A model generated the notes under the pieces. The model was not told where the DNA came from. It made no database searches and saw nothing but the letters and a program-made list of their open reading frames with translations. Shown one piece after another: positions 7,732 through 15,334 of a stretch of DNA of 21,790 nt. Made by a program: the position numbers and the translations under genes. Source of the DNA: CAIOSQ01 sp964434345 (GTDB lineage: Bacteria; Pseudomonadota; Alphaproteobacteria; CACIAM-22H2). The stretch covers positions 1-21,790 of the forward strand of contig CAYSUY010000051.1 of the NCBI GenBank assembly GCA_964434345.1, given 5' to 3'. Position 1 is the stretch's first letter. The number at the start of each line of letters is the position of its first letter.

Positions 7732-8846
7732 ACCAGCTCGCGCAGGATCCTCAGCAGCCGCACCATCTGTGCCGGCGGCAGGTTGCGGTCCGGAGCTCGG
7801 GCGGTGACACGGTTCCATAACGAGACGACATGGTAGATGCCATTCAGGTTGTTGCCCAGACACCAGAAATGGCGACGCGCATTGAGCATGAACTTCGAGA
7901 AGTTGCGCGCCGTCTCGCGCCGCCGGAAGAGCTGATCGAAGCTGCCGTTGAATTCCTGCAGGATGCCGAGGGTCTCGGCCAGCATCGCACGCATGCGGCC
8001 ACGCACATGTGCGCGGTCCTGCTCGATCGCCTCGGCGTCCTCGCGGTGCATCGCGCCGCGCGGCTGCGCGCCCTGGATCCAGCTTGAGAAGCCACGTACC
8101 AGCGGCGTGTTGCGGGTGAACTCGTAGTCGAAGAAACCGATCCCCTTCCAGCAATAGAAGAACTCGGTGGCCCGATCGGTCGGAAGCCCGAACGCGCTGA
8201 GCAACGGATAGAGCGGCTCGAGGTCGCGCGCCTCCCAGATGCGGTCGACGAGCCGGTCGACGACATCGGCGCTGACCTCGCCCTGGGATTCGGTGGCGAA
8301 GCGGCACATCAGGACGAAACGCTCGCGGATATGGGCGCGGATGTTCCGCCACTCCTCCTCCGAGAGACGGAAATAGGCCTCGTTGACGGGCATGCCGCTG
8401 AGCGCGAACTTGTCCTTGAGCAGGAACGGGTCGAGCGAGGGCAGCTGCTCCAGCAGCCGGATCTTTTCGAGGTCGCGCTGGAACGTCTCCGGGTTCTCGC
8501 CACCCGCGCCGGTCAGGTAGCTCAGCGCCTCCTCGAACTGCGGATCGTCGGTGTAGCTCGACTCCCCGCCCTCGTAGGGGTTCTCCGCATTGTAGGGAAT
8601 GAAGAGCTTGGTCCGGATGGGCAGCGGCATTTCGAAGGGATCGCGCCCGCGCTCTCCACCCAGATTGGGTTCCTTGATCAGGATCGCGTGGTTGAGGGTG
8701 CGCGAGCCGAAGAACAGGTCCGCGACAGGAACGTCGCCCTGACCCGACGTTTCGCTCTGGTCGCGCAGCCCGCGCGTCAACTGCAGGCAGTTGAAGACGC
8801 GCGAGGCGCCTGATTCGAGCTTTATCCTGAGGTTGGTATCGACCAT
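7728..8846 (-). CDS. Uncharacterised protein, tandem paralogue 3 of 3
   Basis: A 372-residue soluble protein (no signal peptide or membrane helix) that I cannot assign to a known family. It aligns end to end with its two upstream neighbours. Shared blocks: LESGASRVFNCLQ (residues about 9-21), FIPYNAENPYEGGES, LPSLDPFLLKDKFALSG, LVDRIWEA, EFFYCWKG, LFRRRETA and, near the C-terminus, HFWCLGNNLNGIYHVVSLW. The spacing of charged and hydrophobic residues in the last two thirds suggests mainly alpha-helix. The start is an ATG at 8846 with only a weak upstream purine run; MVDTNLRIK lines up with the starts of the other copies. Its stop overlaps the putative CTG start of the amidotransferase, so it is the copy physically coupled to that enzyme. 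In the core it resembles the first copy (10203-11312) more than the middle one. Confidence 0.85.
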   Translation of the reverse strand: MVDTNLRIKLESGASRVFNCLQLTRGLRDQSETSGQGDVPVADLFFGSRTLNHAILIKEPNLGGERGRDPFEMPLPIRTKLFIPYNAENPYEGGESSYTDDPQFEEALSYLTGAGGENPETFQRDLEKIRLLEQLPSLDPFLLKDKFALSGMPVNEAYFRLSEEEWRNIRAHIRERFVLMCRFATESQGEVSADVVDRLVDRIWEARDLEPLYPLLSAFGLPTDRATEFFYCWKGIGFFDYEFTRNTPLVRGFSSWIQGAQPRGAMHREDAEAIEQDRAHVRGRMRAMLAETLGILQEFNGSFDQLFRRRETARNFSKFMLNARRHFWCLGNNLNGIYHVVSLWNRVTARAPDRNLPPAQMVRLLRILRELV

Positions 8847-8963
8847 GAAAGCCGCCGTCCGTTTATCGTTCTACGTGCCGCATCGCCACATGCGCCGTTC
8901 GGTGGATGATCCGCAAGCGGGGTTATCAAACCGTGAATCGCAACGGCAGATGCGCCGCCCGGC

Positions 8964-10067
8964 TCAGCCGATCTCGCGCAGGACCCGCATGAGCTGCGCC
9001 ATCTGGACTGCCGGCACGGCGCGCCCCGGTAGCCGACCGGTGACCCGGTCCCAGAGGGACACGACATGATAGATGCCGTTCAGATTGTTTCCCAACTGCC
9101 AGAAATGGCGGCGCGAATTGAGCATGAAGCTGGAGAAGGCGCGCGCGGTCTCGCGGCGACGGAAAAGCTGATCGAAGCTCTCGTTGAACTCGGTGAGGAT
9201 GCTCAGCGTCTCGCCAAGCTTGCCCCGCAGCTGTGCGCGCACCTGGGCGCGATCCTGGTCGAAGGCCTCGGCCTCCGCGCGGTGCAGCGCGCCGCGCACG
9301 GTCGCCGTCTGCAGCCAGGAAGAAAAGCCGCGCACACGTTCGGCGTTGCGCGCGAACTCGAAATCGAAGAACGCGATGCCCTTCCAGGCGTAGAAGAACT
9401 CCGCCGCCTTTTCGACCGGCAGGCCGAAGGCGGTCAACAGCGGATAGAGCGGCTCGATCTGCCGCGCCTCCCAGATCCGGTCCACCAGCCGGTCGACGAC
9501 CTCGTCGGACACCTCGCCCTGCCCTTCGGCGGCGAAGCGCGACATCATGACGAAACGCTGCCGGATATGCGTCCGGATATTGGTCCAGTCCTCCTGCGAG
9601 AGCTTGAAGTAGGCGTCGTTGACCTTGATCCCGCTGAGCGTGAACTTGTCCTTGAGCAGGAACGGATCGAGCGACGGCATCTGCTCGAGCAGGCGGATCT
9701 TCTCGAGGTCACGGCGGAACGGCTCGGAGGATGCCGCCGAGGCACCGGTCAGGTAGGCGATCGCCTCCTCGAAACGGGTTTCGTCCGTGAAGCTGGATTG
9801 ACCGCCCTCGTAGGGGTTCGCGGGATTGTAGGGAATGAAGAGCTTTGTGCGCACCGGGAGCGACGCCTCGGGCGCAGCGCGCCCGCTCCTGCCGGGTAGC
9901 GCCGTCTCCTTGATGAAGATGATGTTGTTGAGCCCGCGCAGCGCAAAGAACGGCTCGGCCGGCGCGTCCTCGCTGCCCGCGTCGCGCAATCCGCGCGTCA
10001 GTTGCAGGCAATTGAAGACACGCGAGGCGCCCGATTCGAGCTTGAGTCGAAGATTCCTGTCGTCCAT
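8964..10067 (-). CDS. Uncharacterised protein, tandem paralogue 2 of 3
   Basis: A 367-residue full-length paralogue of the genes on both sides. It keeps all the shared blocks (SGASRVFNCLQ, IPYNPANPYEGGQS, PSLDPFLLKDKF, LVDRIWEA, HFWQLGNNLNGIYHV) but is the most divergent copy: the position reading CWKG in the others is AWKG, CRFAT is SRFAA, and SEEEWRNIRAHIRERF is SQEDWTNIRTHIRQRF. Loss of these two cysteines could matter if they bind metal or form a disulfide. The start is ATG at 10067 with no clear Shine-Dalgarno. The 135-bp gap in front of it (10068-10202) contains a perfect TTGACA on the coding strand at 10155-10150 but no convincing -10 at the right distance. No frameshift or stop is seen, so all three copies appear to be kept by selection. 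Function unknown. Confidence 0.85.
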   Translation of the reverse strand: MDDRNLRLKLESGASRVFNCLQLTRGLRDAGSEDAPAEPFFALRGLNNIIFIKETALPGRSGRAAPEASLPVRTKLFIPYNPANPYEGGQSSFTDETRFEEAIAYLTGASAASSEPFRRDLEKIRLLEQMPSLDPFLLKDKFTLSGIKVNDAYFKLSQEDWTNIRTHIRQRFVMMSRFAAEGQGEVSDEVVDRLVDRIWEARQIEPLYPLLTAFGLPVEKAAEFFYAWKGIAFFDFEFARNAERVRGFSSWLQTATVRGALHRAEAEAFDQDRAQVRAQLRGKLGETLSILTEFNESFDQLFRRRETARAFSSFMLNSRRHFWQLGNNLNGIYHVVSLWDRVTGRLPGRAVPAVQMAQLMRVLREIG

Positions 10068-10202
10068 GGCACACGGCCGGCTATGTGTCCGCCCCGCGTC
10101 CAGACAGCTCGGGCGCTTGAACCGGAACGGGGCATCGCACTATGGCGAATGTCAACCGAAAGGATAATAGATAACTGCGCGCCCCCGGCAGCCGACGGAT
10201 CG

Positions 10203-11312
10203 TCAGACGAGTTCGGCGAGGATGCGCATCAGGCGCACCAGCTGCGCGGGCGGCAGGCTCTGGTCGATCGACCGTGCGGTCGCCTGCCGCCACAGCGAGA
10301 GCACGTGGTAGACGCCGTTGAGATTGTTGCCCAGCGTCCAGAAGTGCTTCTTCGAATTGAGCATGAAGGCCGAGAAGTTCTTCGCGGTCTCGCGCTTGCG
10401 GAACAGCATGTCGAAGCTGTCGTTGAACTCCTTGAGGATGCCGAGGGTCTCGCTGACCATCACGCGCATGCGCCCGCGGATATGGGCGCGGTCCCGTTCG
10501 ATCGAGGCGCTGTCGTCGCGATGCGCCGGTCCACGTGGCTGGACCGACTGGATCCAGGCCGAGAAGTTGCGCAGCAGGGTCGTGTTGCGCGTGAACTCGT
10601 AGTCGAAGTAGCTCACGCCCTTCCAGCAATAGAAGAACTCGCCGGCCCGGTCCGTCGGCAGGCCGAAGGCGGCCAGCAACGGGTGCAGCGGCTCCAGGTT
10701 CTTGGCTTCCCAGATCCGGTCGACGAGCTTGTCGACGATCTGGTCGCTGACGTCGCCCTGTGAGTTCGTCGCGAAGCGGCACATCAGGGCGAAACGCTCG
10801 CGGATATGGGCGCGGATGTTTCGCCACTCCTCCTCCGAGAGCCGGAAATAATCCTCGTTGGTCTGGATCCCCGCCAGCGCGAACTTGTCCTTCAGCAGGA
10901 ACGGGTCGAGCGATGGCAGCTGCTCGAGCATGCGGATCTTTTCATAGTCGCGCTCGAAACGCTCGGCGGCGTCGGCGCCGTCCCCGATGAGATGGCGCAG
11001 CGCGTCCTTGAACCGGGGATCGTCGGTGACGACCGATTCCCCGCCCTCGTAGGGATTGTCGGCGTTGTAGGGAATGAAGATCTTGGTCCGGACCGGCAGC
11101 GGCGGATCGAGGCTGTCGCGGGCGGTTTCCTGCGTCGTGTTCGGCTCCTTGATCAGGACGACGTTGTTGAGGTGCCGCGACGTGAAGAACAGCGGGCTGG
11201 ACGGGCCACCCGCCTCGATCTGGCGTTCCGCCAGGCCGCGCGTGATCTGCAGGCAGTTGAAGACCCGCGAGGCGCCTGATTCGAGCTTGAACCTGAGGTT
11301 CTTGTCAGTCAC
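10203..11312 (-). CDS. Uncharacterised protein, tandem paralogue 1 of 3
   Basis: The first copy in transcription order, 369 residues. The start is a GTG at 11312 (read MTDKNLRFKLES), chosen because it lines up exactly with the starts of the other two copies (MDDRNLRLKLES, MVDTNLRIKLES); upstream in-frame sequence is not conserved. Family blocks: FFTSRHLNNVVLIKE, FIPYNADNPYEGGES, LPSLDPFLLKDKFALAG, CRFAT, EFFYCWKG, LFRKRETAKNF and HFWTLGNNLNGVYHV. Over a core of about 112 aligned residues I count roughly 20 differences from the third copy. The 97 bp in front (11313-11409) hold two palindromes and an A-rich patch, making this the best place for the promoter of the run. No catalytic motif of a family known to me is visible. 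Confidence 0.85.
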   Translation of the reverse strand: MTDKNLRFKLESGASRVFNCLQITRGLAERQIEAGGPSSPLFFTSRHLNNVVLIKEPNTTQETARDSLDPPLPVRTKIFIPYNADNPYEGGESVVTDDPRFKDALRHLIGDGADAAERFERDYEKIRMLEQLPSLDPFLLKDKFALAGIQTNEDYFRLSEEEWRNIRAHIRERFALMCRFATNSQGDVSDQIVDKLVDRIWEAKNLEPLHPLLAAFGLPTDRAGEFFYCWKGVSYFDYEFTRNTTLLRNFSAWIQSVQPRGPAHRDDSASIERDRAHIRGRMRVMVSETLGILKEFNDSFDMLFRKRETAKNFSAFMLNSKKHFWTLGNNLNGVYHVLSLWRQATARSIDQSLPPAQLVRLMRILAELV

Positions 11313-11352
11313 GTGACACCGTTGCTTCCCGCCGCGCCTGCCGGTTCGTCGT

Positions 11353-11398
11353 TCGATCGATCGACATTCAGCGAAAAACCATCCGATATCCGATCGGA
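11353..11398. promoter_or_regulatory. Two palindromes in the leader of the paralogue run
   Basis: TCGATCGATCGA (11353-11364) and TCCGATCGGA (11389-11398) are perfect palindromes 24 bp apart, separated by an A-rich patch (GCGAAAAACC). They lie 41 and 77 bp upstream of the GTG of the first paralogue, in a 97-bp intergenic region. They could be operator half-sites, but GATC/CGATCG palindromes arise easily in GC-rich DNA, so this is tentative. Confidence 0.25.
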
Positions 11399-11409
11399 CG
11401 GCCGCGAGT

Positions 11410-12456
11410 CTACCCTTGCGCGATGCCGCCGCGCGGCATGCCCGCGGCGACGACACGCCAGAGCACGGCGTGATCGGCAGGCAGGGGCCTGTTGTCGGCC
11501 ATGGTGAGCCAGAGCCGCAGCAGAAGCCGGTCGCGGCCGCTGGATGCGTCGTCCTCGAACGGCGTGCGACCGTGATAGGTCACATGGCTGTTAACGAGTT
11601 GAAGATCGCCCGGCGCGAGAGTCATCGCGAAGGACAGGTCCTCGGCCGTCTCCAGCAGGACCGAGATCGCCTCCGCCTGAAGCGGCGTCAGCTTCGGAAC
11701 GCCCGCGACCAGCTGCGCCGCCTCGATGAAGGTCAGCGAGAAATGCGACGTGAACCGGCCCTGCTCAATCCCGAAGATGGGCAGGGCGTAGACGCTGTCG
11801 CGATCGCTCGACTCCTCGCCGAACCGGCTGCGCCAGAAGGGCGCGAAGAGCGTCTCCAGCAGATCCGGACGCCGTGCCAGCAGCGCATTGTGGATGGCCG
11901 GGGTGGAGGCAAGCTTGCTCACCCCGCCCGCACGCGCCTGGCGCACGCAGAGCAGGCCGACGACATCGGTGCGATCGGTGTGAAAGCGCAACCCGCCATT
12001 GGTCAGGGTCCGGGCGTAGGAAGACAGAAAACGGCCGCCGCCCGCATCGCGGGTCTCGCCATAACGCGCCCCGACCTGCGCGCCCTCGTCGCGGATCGCG
12101 CGCATCAACTCGCCGCCGCGGTTCTGGAACACGGGCGTACCGATATGCGTGCCGAGCCCGAAATAGACGCGGCGCAGATCGTCCTCGTCGTAGCGCCCGA
12201 CCGGAAAGCCCCGCAGCTTGACGATCCCGCTGCCGGTTTCGAGTTCGGCGGCGATATCGGCCAGCAGCGGCGCGAAGCCCGGGAGGGGAAAATCGTCGCG
12301 CGTGATCTCGCGCCAGGGACGGCCGCGCACGGCCTCGAGCGCCGCGTCGAGTTCCGCGACATGAGCGGCATCGAGGTCGCGGATCCAGCGGGTCGAGGCG
12401 GCGATCTCGGGTCCGGTCCAGACGCTTGGACCCGACAGGGGCATGCGCAGGGTCAT
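11410..12456 (-). CDS. TauD/TfdA-family Fe(II)/2-oxoglutarate dioxygenase
   Basis: A 348-residue member of the clavaminate-synthase-like/TauD fold. The facial triad is visible: His159 and Asp161 in FHTDRTD, and His295 in NSHVTYHGRTPF; the 2-oxoglutarate-binding arginine is likely in DRLLLRLWL. GIVKLRGFPVGRY and YFGLGTHIGTPVFQN are typical of this cytoplasmic subfamily, which hydroxylates or cleaves small organic substrates with O2, 2-oxoglutarate and Fe(II). The start is ATG at 12456 (an in-frame ATG at 12444 is possible); neither has a strong Shine-Dalgarno. It precedes the three paralogues on the same strand with a 97-bp gap, and a divergent lipoprotein gene lies behind it. A relative with the same architecture is encoded at 19991-21076. 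Substrate unknown. Confidence 0.88.
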   Translation of the reverse strand: MTLRMPLSGPSVWTGPEIAASTRWIRDLDAAHVAELDAALEAVRGRPWREITRDDFPLPGFAPLLADIAAELETGSGIVKLRGFPVGRYDEDDLRRVYFGLGTHIGTPVFQNRGGELMRAIRDEGAQVGARYGETRDAGGGRFLSSYARTLTNGGLRFHTDRTDVVGLLCVRQARAGGVSKLASTPAIHNALLARRPDLLETLFAPFWRSRFGEESSDRDSVYALPIFGIEQGRFTSHFSLTFIEAAQLVAGVPKLTPLQAEAISVLLETAEDLSFAMTLAPGDLQLVNSHVTYHGRTPFEDDASSGRDRLLLRLWLTMADNRPLPADHAVLWRVVAAGMPRGGIAQG

Positions 12457-12478
12457 GAGGTGATGCTATCCGCCGGAC

Positions 12479-12490
12479 GGGCGATCGCCC
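12479..12490. promoter_or_regulatory. Perfect 12-bp palindrome in a divergent promoter region
   Basis: GGGCGATCGCCC lies in the 128-bp space between the leftward dioxygenase (start 12456) and the rightward lipoprotein (start 12585). A symmetric site between divergent genes is where a shared operator would be expected, but this sequence is simple enough to occur by chance in GC-rich DNA. Confidence 0.22.
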
Positions 12491-12584
12491 AGCGTGTCGT
12501 GCGCGACGGCACGCGGCATCACTCGACATCGGTCGACGCGCCGCCGCAAGATCGCCACTCAAAGCCTGTCGCAGAGGACCCGCC

Positions 12585-13574
12585 ATGGACCGCACACCAA
12601 GCATCACCCCGGCATGCCGCGCCGCCCTCGTGGCGGTGCTGCTCGCGTCCTGTGCCGGCGATGGCGCCGATCCGGGGGTGGCCGCCGGCACGCCCGAGCG
12701 ACGGCTGGTCGAGATCGGGCCAGGCATGCACAGCGTGTCCGGCCCGCTCGCGAGCTTCGACCCGGCGAACCCGTCCGTGGAGTTCCGCCTGCCGGCGGCG
12801 CGTCCCGCACCGCTCGTGATCTTCGTCCATGGCGGCGGCGGCGGCGGCGATGTCCGCGCCGTGATGGGGGCCGTTCACGCCGCAGGCGTGGGCGTGCTGG
12901 GCTTCGACGCCTATCGCATGAACGGCTTCGACCGGCCCTCGAGCTTCTGGGTCCGCAACATGACCTACGAGGCGCGTCAGCGGATGATCTTCACGACCGC
13001 GCTCGGCGCCTATCGCTGGGCGATCCGGCAGGACGGCGTGGATCCATCGCGCATCCACATCTACGGCATCTCGAACGGCGCCGATGTCGTCGCCAACCTC
13101 GCCGCCGTGGTCGATCCGGCCCATGTGCGCACGGTCTTCGCCGAGGGCATCGCGGGCGCCGGACTCGGCCTGCCGGACCGTCTCGCCGTGCCGGTGCGCG
13201 CGATCTTCGGTCGCCTCGACAACTACGCGGGACAGACCGAGACCGACTGGCGCTGGCAGCGCCGCGTCCCGTGCCGGCTCAACATGGCCGGGTTCGACGG
13301 GCCGACCGGCAACGCCGCGGCGTGCAACGAACGCGTCAATCCGCGCGGGCGGACGCAAAGCCCCGAGCAATGGATAGCGGAGCAGCGCACGAAAGGCGCG
13401 GATATCGACACCTGGTTCTACGAGGATGGCGCGCACGGCATCTTCATCGGCCCGCTGCGCCGCCAGACGATGGCGTGGCCCAGCGGTGTCCTCCACGCCT
13501 CGGTGGGCGGTACCGATGCCGCGCGTCAGGCCATGCTCGGCGACCTGCTCGCGCGCATCGCCGCGGCTCGCTGA
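12585..13574 (+). CDS. Dienelactone-hydrolase-like alpha/beta-hydrolase lipoprotein
   Basis: A 329-residue envelope protein. A lipobox, VLLASC, puts the lipidated cysteine at residue 23 after a short hydrophobic signal, so the mature protein should be membrane-anchored and face the periplasm. The rest is an alpha/beta hydrolase: oxyanion-loop strand LVIFVHGGGGGGD, nucleophile Ser163 in GISNGAD (G-x-S-x-G), probable acid Asp212 in FGRLDNYAG and His284 in DGAHGIF. Dienelactone hydrolases and related esterases have this layout. The insert at about residues 215-265 (WRWQRRVPCRLNMAGF...AACNERVNPRG) holds two cysteines that could form a disulfide outside the cytoplasm. Start supported by AGAGGA seven bases upstream. 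It is the only rightward gene after arsJ and ends 16 bp from a convergent gene. Substrate unknown. Confidence 0.84.
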   Translation: MDRTPSITPACRAALVAVLLASCAGDGADPGVAAGTPERRLVEIGPGMHSVSGPLASFDPANPSVEFRLPAARPAPLVIFVHGGGGGGDVRAVMGAVHAAGVGVLGFDAYRMNGFDRPSSFWVRNMTYEARQRMIFTTALGAYRWAIRQDGVDPSRIHIYGISNGADVVANLAAVVDPAHVRTVFAEGIAGAGLGLPDRLAVPVRAIFGRLDNYAGQTETDWRWQRRVPCRLNMAGFDGPTGNAAACNERVNPRGRTQSPEQWIAEQRTKGADIDTWFYEDGAHGIFIGPLRRQTMAWPSGVLHASVGGTDAARQAMLGDLLARIAAAR

Positions 13575-13590
13575 CGCCGCGCCTGCCGCT

Positions 13591-15035
13591 TCAGCCGCGC
13601 AGGACGGCCCGCTCCGCCTCCGGGCTGGTCGGCATGGCGGCGATCTCGGCAAGGGTCACGGGCTTCACCGGCGCGCGCAGCCGCACATGGCCGATCGCAC
13701 CGGGCGACACGCCGCGTGCCTTGGCCATGACCTCCGTGACGGTGAGGCTGCACATCCGGCCCTGGCATGGCCCCATGCCGCAGCGCAGGAAGGATTTCAG
13801 CTGGTTCGGGCCTGGACAACCGAGCGTCACGGCCTCGCGGACACGACCTGCGCTGACCTCCTCGCAGCGACAGACAAGCGTCTCGTCGTCCGGGATGCGG
13901 AACGCCTCGGCCGGGCGATAGAGCACGTCGAGAAAGCGACGGCCACGCATCCCCATCGCGATGTCCGCGCGCGCGCGCGTCGCCGCTTCGATGCGCATGT
14001 CGGCAGCGCCGGCGTCGAGCCGGTGCAGCGCCCCCAGAGCCGCGAGACGCCCGCGCGCCTCGGCGACCTCCGCACCGCCGATTCCGCCGCCATCGCCGGC
14101 GATCGAGATGGTCTCCACGGTGGNNNNNNNNNNGATGTCAGCCAGGCGTCGAGCACGGGCCGGAAGCAAAGTTGCACGTCGTCCCATTCATGCGCGCAGC
14201 CGGCGGACAGGGCGAGGTTCACGTTGGGCGCGACGCCCTGGTGGAGCAGCAGGAGATCGGCGTCCAGGGATTGCACGGCTCGCGCGCCGCGGCGGAAGGA
14301 CACGCGCGCCAGCCGCCCATCCGCGCCGCCCTCCGCGCGCAGGTCGCGGATCCCGCCGAACACGGGCAGGGATCGACGTGCCTCGGCCAGCAGGCGCAGG
14401 CCCTTCGCCAGATAAGGCGAGGCGAGGAAGTCCGGCAGGTGCCGCGCCGCGGCGCGCCAGTTCGCACGCGGTGTGGTGTCGAGCAGGGCCGCGATCCGCG
14501 CCCCGGCGCGCCGGTATTGCGCCGCGAGCAGCCAGAGCAGCGGGCCACACCCCGCCAGCACGACACGCCCCTCGCCGACCAGCCCGCCGGTCTTGAGCAG
14601 GATCTGGGCCGCGCCGGCGGTCATGACGCCGGGCAGCGTCCAGCCGGGGATCGGCATGGGTCGCTCGAGCGCGCCGGTGGCGATGATCACATGGCGCGCG
14701 ACGACAGGCGCCGCAGCGCCGGCCAGAGACACGCCAAGCGTGCCATCCGCCGCGACGCTCCACACGGTGGCGCCGGACAGGATGCGTGCGCCGCTCGCCG
14801 CGCAGTCTCGCGCCAGCGCCACGCCGCGCGTCTGCCCGGTGCCGAGGATCGCCACTGGATCCGCGAGCGGGGTCGTCGTCGCGGCGCGATGGACCTGACC
14901 GCCCGGCGCGGGCTGCTCGTCGAACAGGACGGTGGAGAGCCCCGCGCGCGCCGCGATCGTGGCCGCCGCCAGCCCCGCAGGCCCGGCACCGATCACCGCG
15001 ATGTCGCAGCGGGCGGGAAGATCCGGCGCGCTCAT
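13591..15035 (-). CDS. FAD/[2Fe-2S] oxidoreductase subunit (HcnB/opine oxidase A-like), interrupted by assembly gap
   Basis: The gene is split by ten Ns at 14124-14133. The N-terminal part has the FAD-binding AVIGAGPAGLAAA and DEQPAPGGQ, a second dinucleotide site VVLAGCGPLLWLLA, and ATGALERPMPIPGW. After the gap it resumes with ISIAGDGGGIGGAEVA, the late FAD motif, and ends in a BFD-type [2Fe-2S] domain with CRC and CGMGPCQGRMC. This is the architecture of opine oxidase subunit A, HcnB and one subunit of D-hydroxyproline dehydrogenase. The two parts lie in different frames only because the N-run has the wrong length; a true gap of 2 (mod 3) bases restores one frame of about 478 residues. The start ATG (15035) overlaps the stop of the ferredoxin-like subunit gene (ATGA). 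It should form a complex with the two genes upstream. Confidence 0.85.
14124..14133. other. Assembly gap (10 Ns)
   Basis: A run of exactly ten Ns inside the FAD/BFD subunit gene; a placeholder join of two contigs. Reading frames on the two sides agree only if the real number of bases is 2, 5, 8 and so on, and family spacing between the conserved tryptophan and AGD favours about 2. Confidence 0.97.
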
Positions 15036-15334
15036 CGTCCGGGAACCCGCGCGCCACGCTGCGTCTCGACCACCATGCCCGCGCGCACCGGCACGAGACA
15101 GGCCTGGCGGCTGCCCATGCCGTCGACCGTCACGAGGCACTCGAAGCACACGCCCATCATGCAATAGGGCGCACGCGGCGCGCCGCTCACCGGGGTGGTC
15201 CGGCACACGCCGCGCCCGGCGGCGAGCAGGGCCGCCGCGAGCAGGTCTCCAGCGCGCGCCTCGATGCGCGTTCCGTCGACGGTCAGTCCGACGACGGGCG
15301 CCGGCGTCAGCGCGTCATCCAGGCGGCGAAACAT
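15032..15334 (-). CDS. Small [2Fe-2S] ferredoxin-like oxidase subunit (HcnA/Fer2_4 type)
   Basis: A 100-residue protein with the four-cysteine plant-type [2Fe-2S] pattern: Cys58, Cys63 and Cys66 in YCMMGVCFEC, and Cys79 in QACLV. The preceding beta-grasp text (VGLTVDGTRIEARAGDLLAAALLAAG) is typical of the Fer2_4 proteins found beside HcnB/OoxA-like flavoproteins, where they relay electrons between the flavin subunits. The start is ATG at 15334 (MFRRLDDAL), lying inside the end of the DAO-type gene (20-bp overlap); its stop overlaps the next start by 4 bp, so the three subunit genes are tightly coupled. The upstream in-frame extension is Arg-rich and belongs to the overlapping gene. Confidence 0.87.
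   Translation of the reverse strand: MFRRLDDALTPAPVVGLTVDGTRIEARAGDLLAAALLAAGRGVCRTTPVSGAPRAPYCMMGVCFECLVTVDGMGSRQACLVPVRAGMVVETQRGARVPGR

Larger units (their letters stand above)
7728..11312 (-). repeat. Tandem triplication of a ~1.1-kb gene
   Basis: Three same-strand copies (7728-8846, 8964-10067, 10203-11312) with 117- and 135-bp spacers. Short stretches remain nearly identical in DNA, for example the block encoding VFNCLQ...SGASR near 8790-8822, 10013-10043 and 11259-11289. The spacers themselves do not look alike, so the duplications are not recent and the copies are not an assembly stutter. Confidence 0.85.

Noticed and set aside
7732..8352. A possible 200-residue N-terminal extension of the amidotransferase
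   Set aside because: The extension (ATG at 8352) is an out-of-frame reading of the third paralogue, Arg/Pro-rich and without family similarity; the GATase fold starts near 7712.
10150..10155. A consensus TTGACA -35 in front of the middle paralogue
   Set aside because: At 16-18 bp spacing the -10 position reads CCCCGT or similar, so I do not list it as a promoter; the A/T-rich stretch beside it could still matter.
7728..11312. Assembly duplication as the cause of the three similar genes
   Set aside because: The copies differ at many residues throughout and their spacers are unrelated, which an assembly stutter would not produce.
13591..15035. Frameshifted pseudogene in the FAD/BFD oxidoreductase
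   Set aside because: The apparent change of frame coincides exactly with the ten-N placeholder; both halves are otherwise intact and contain all expected motifs.
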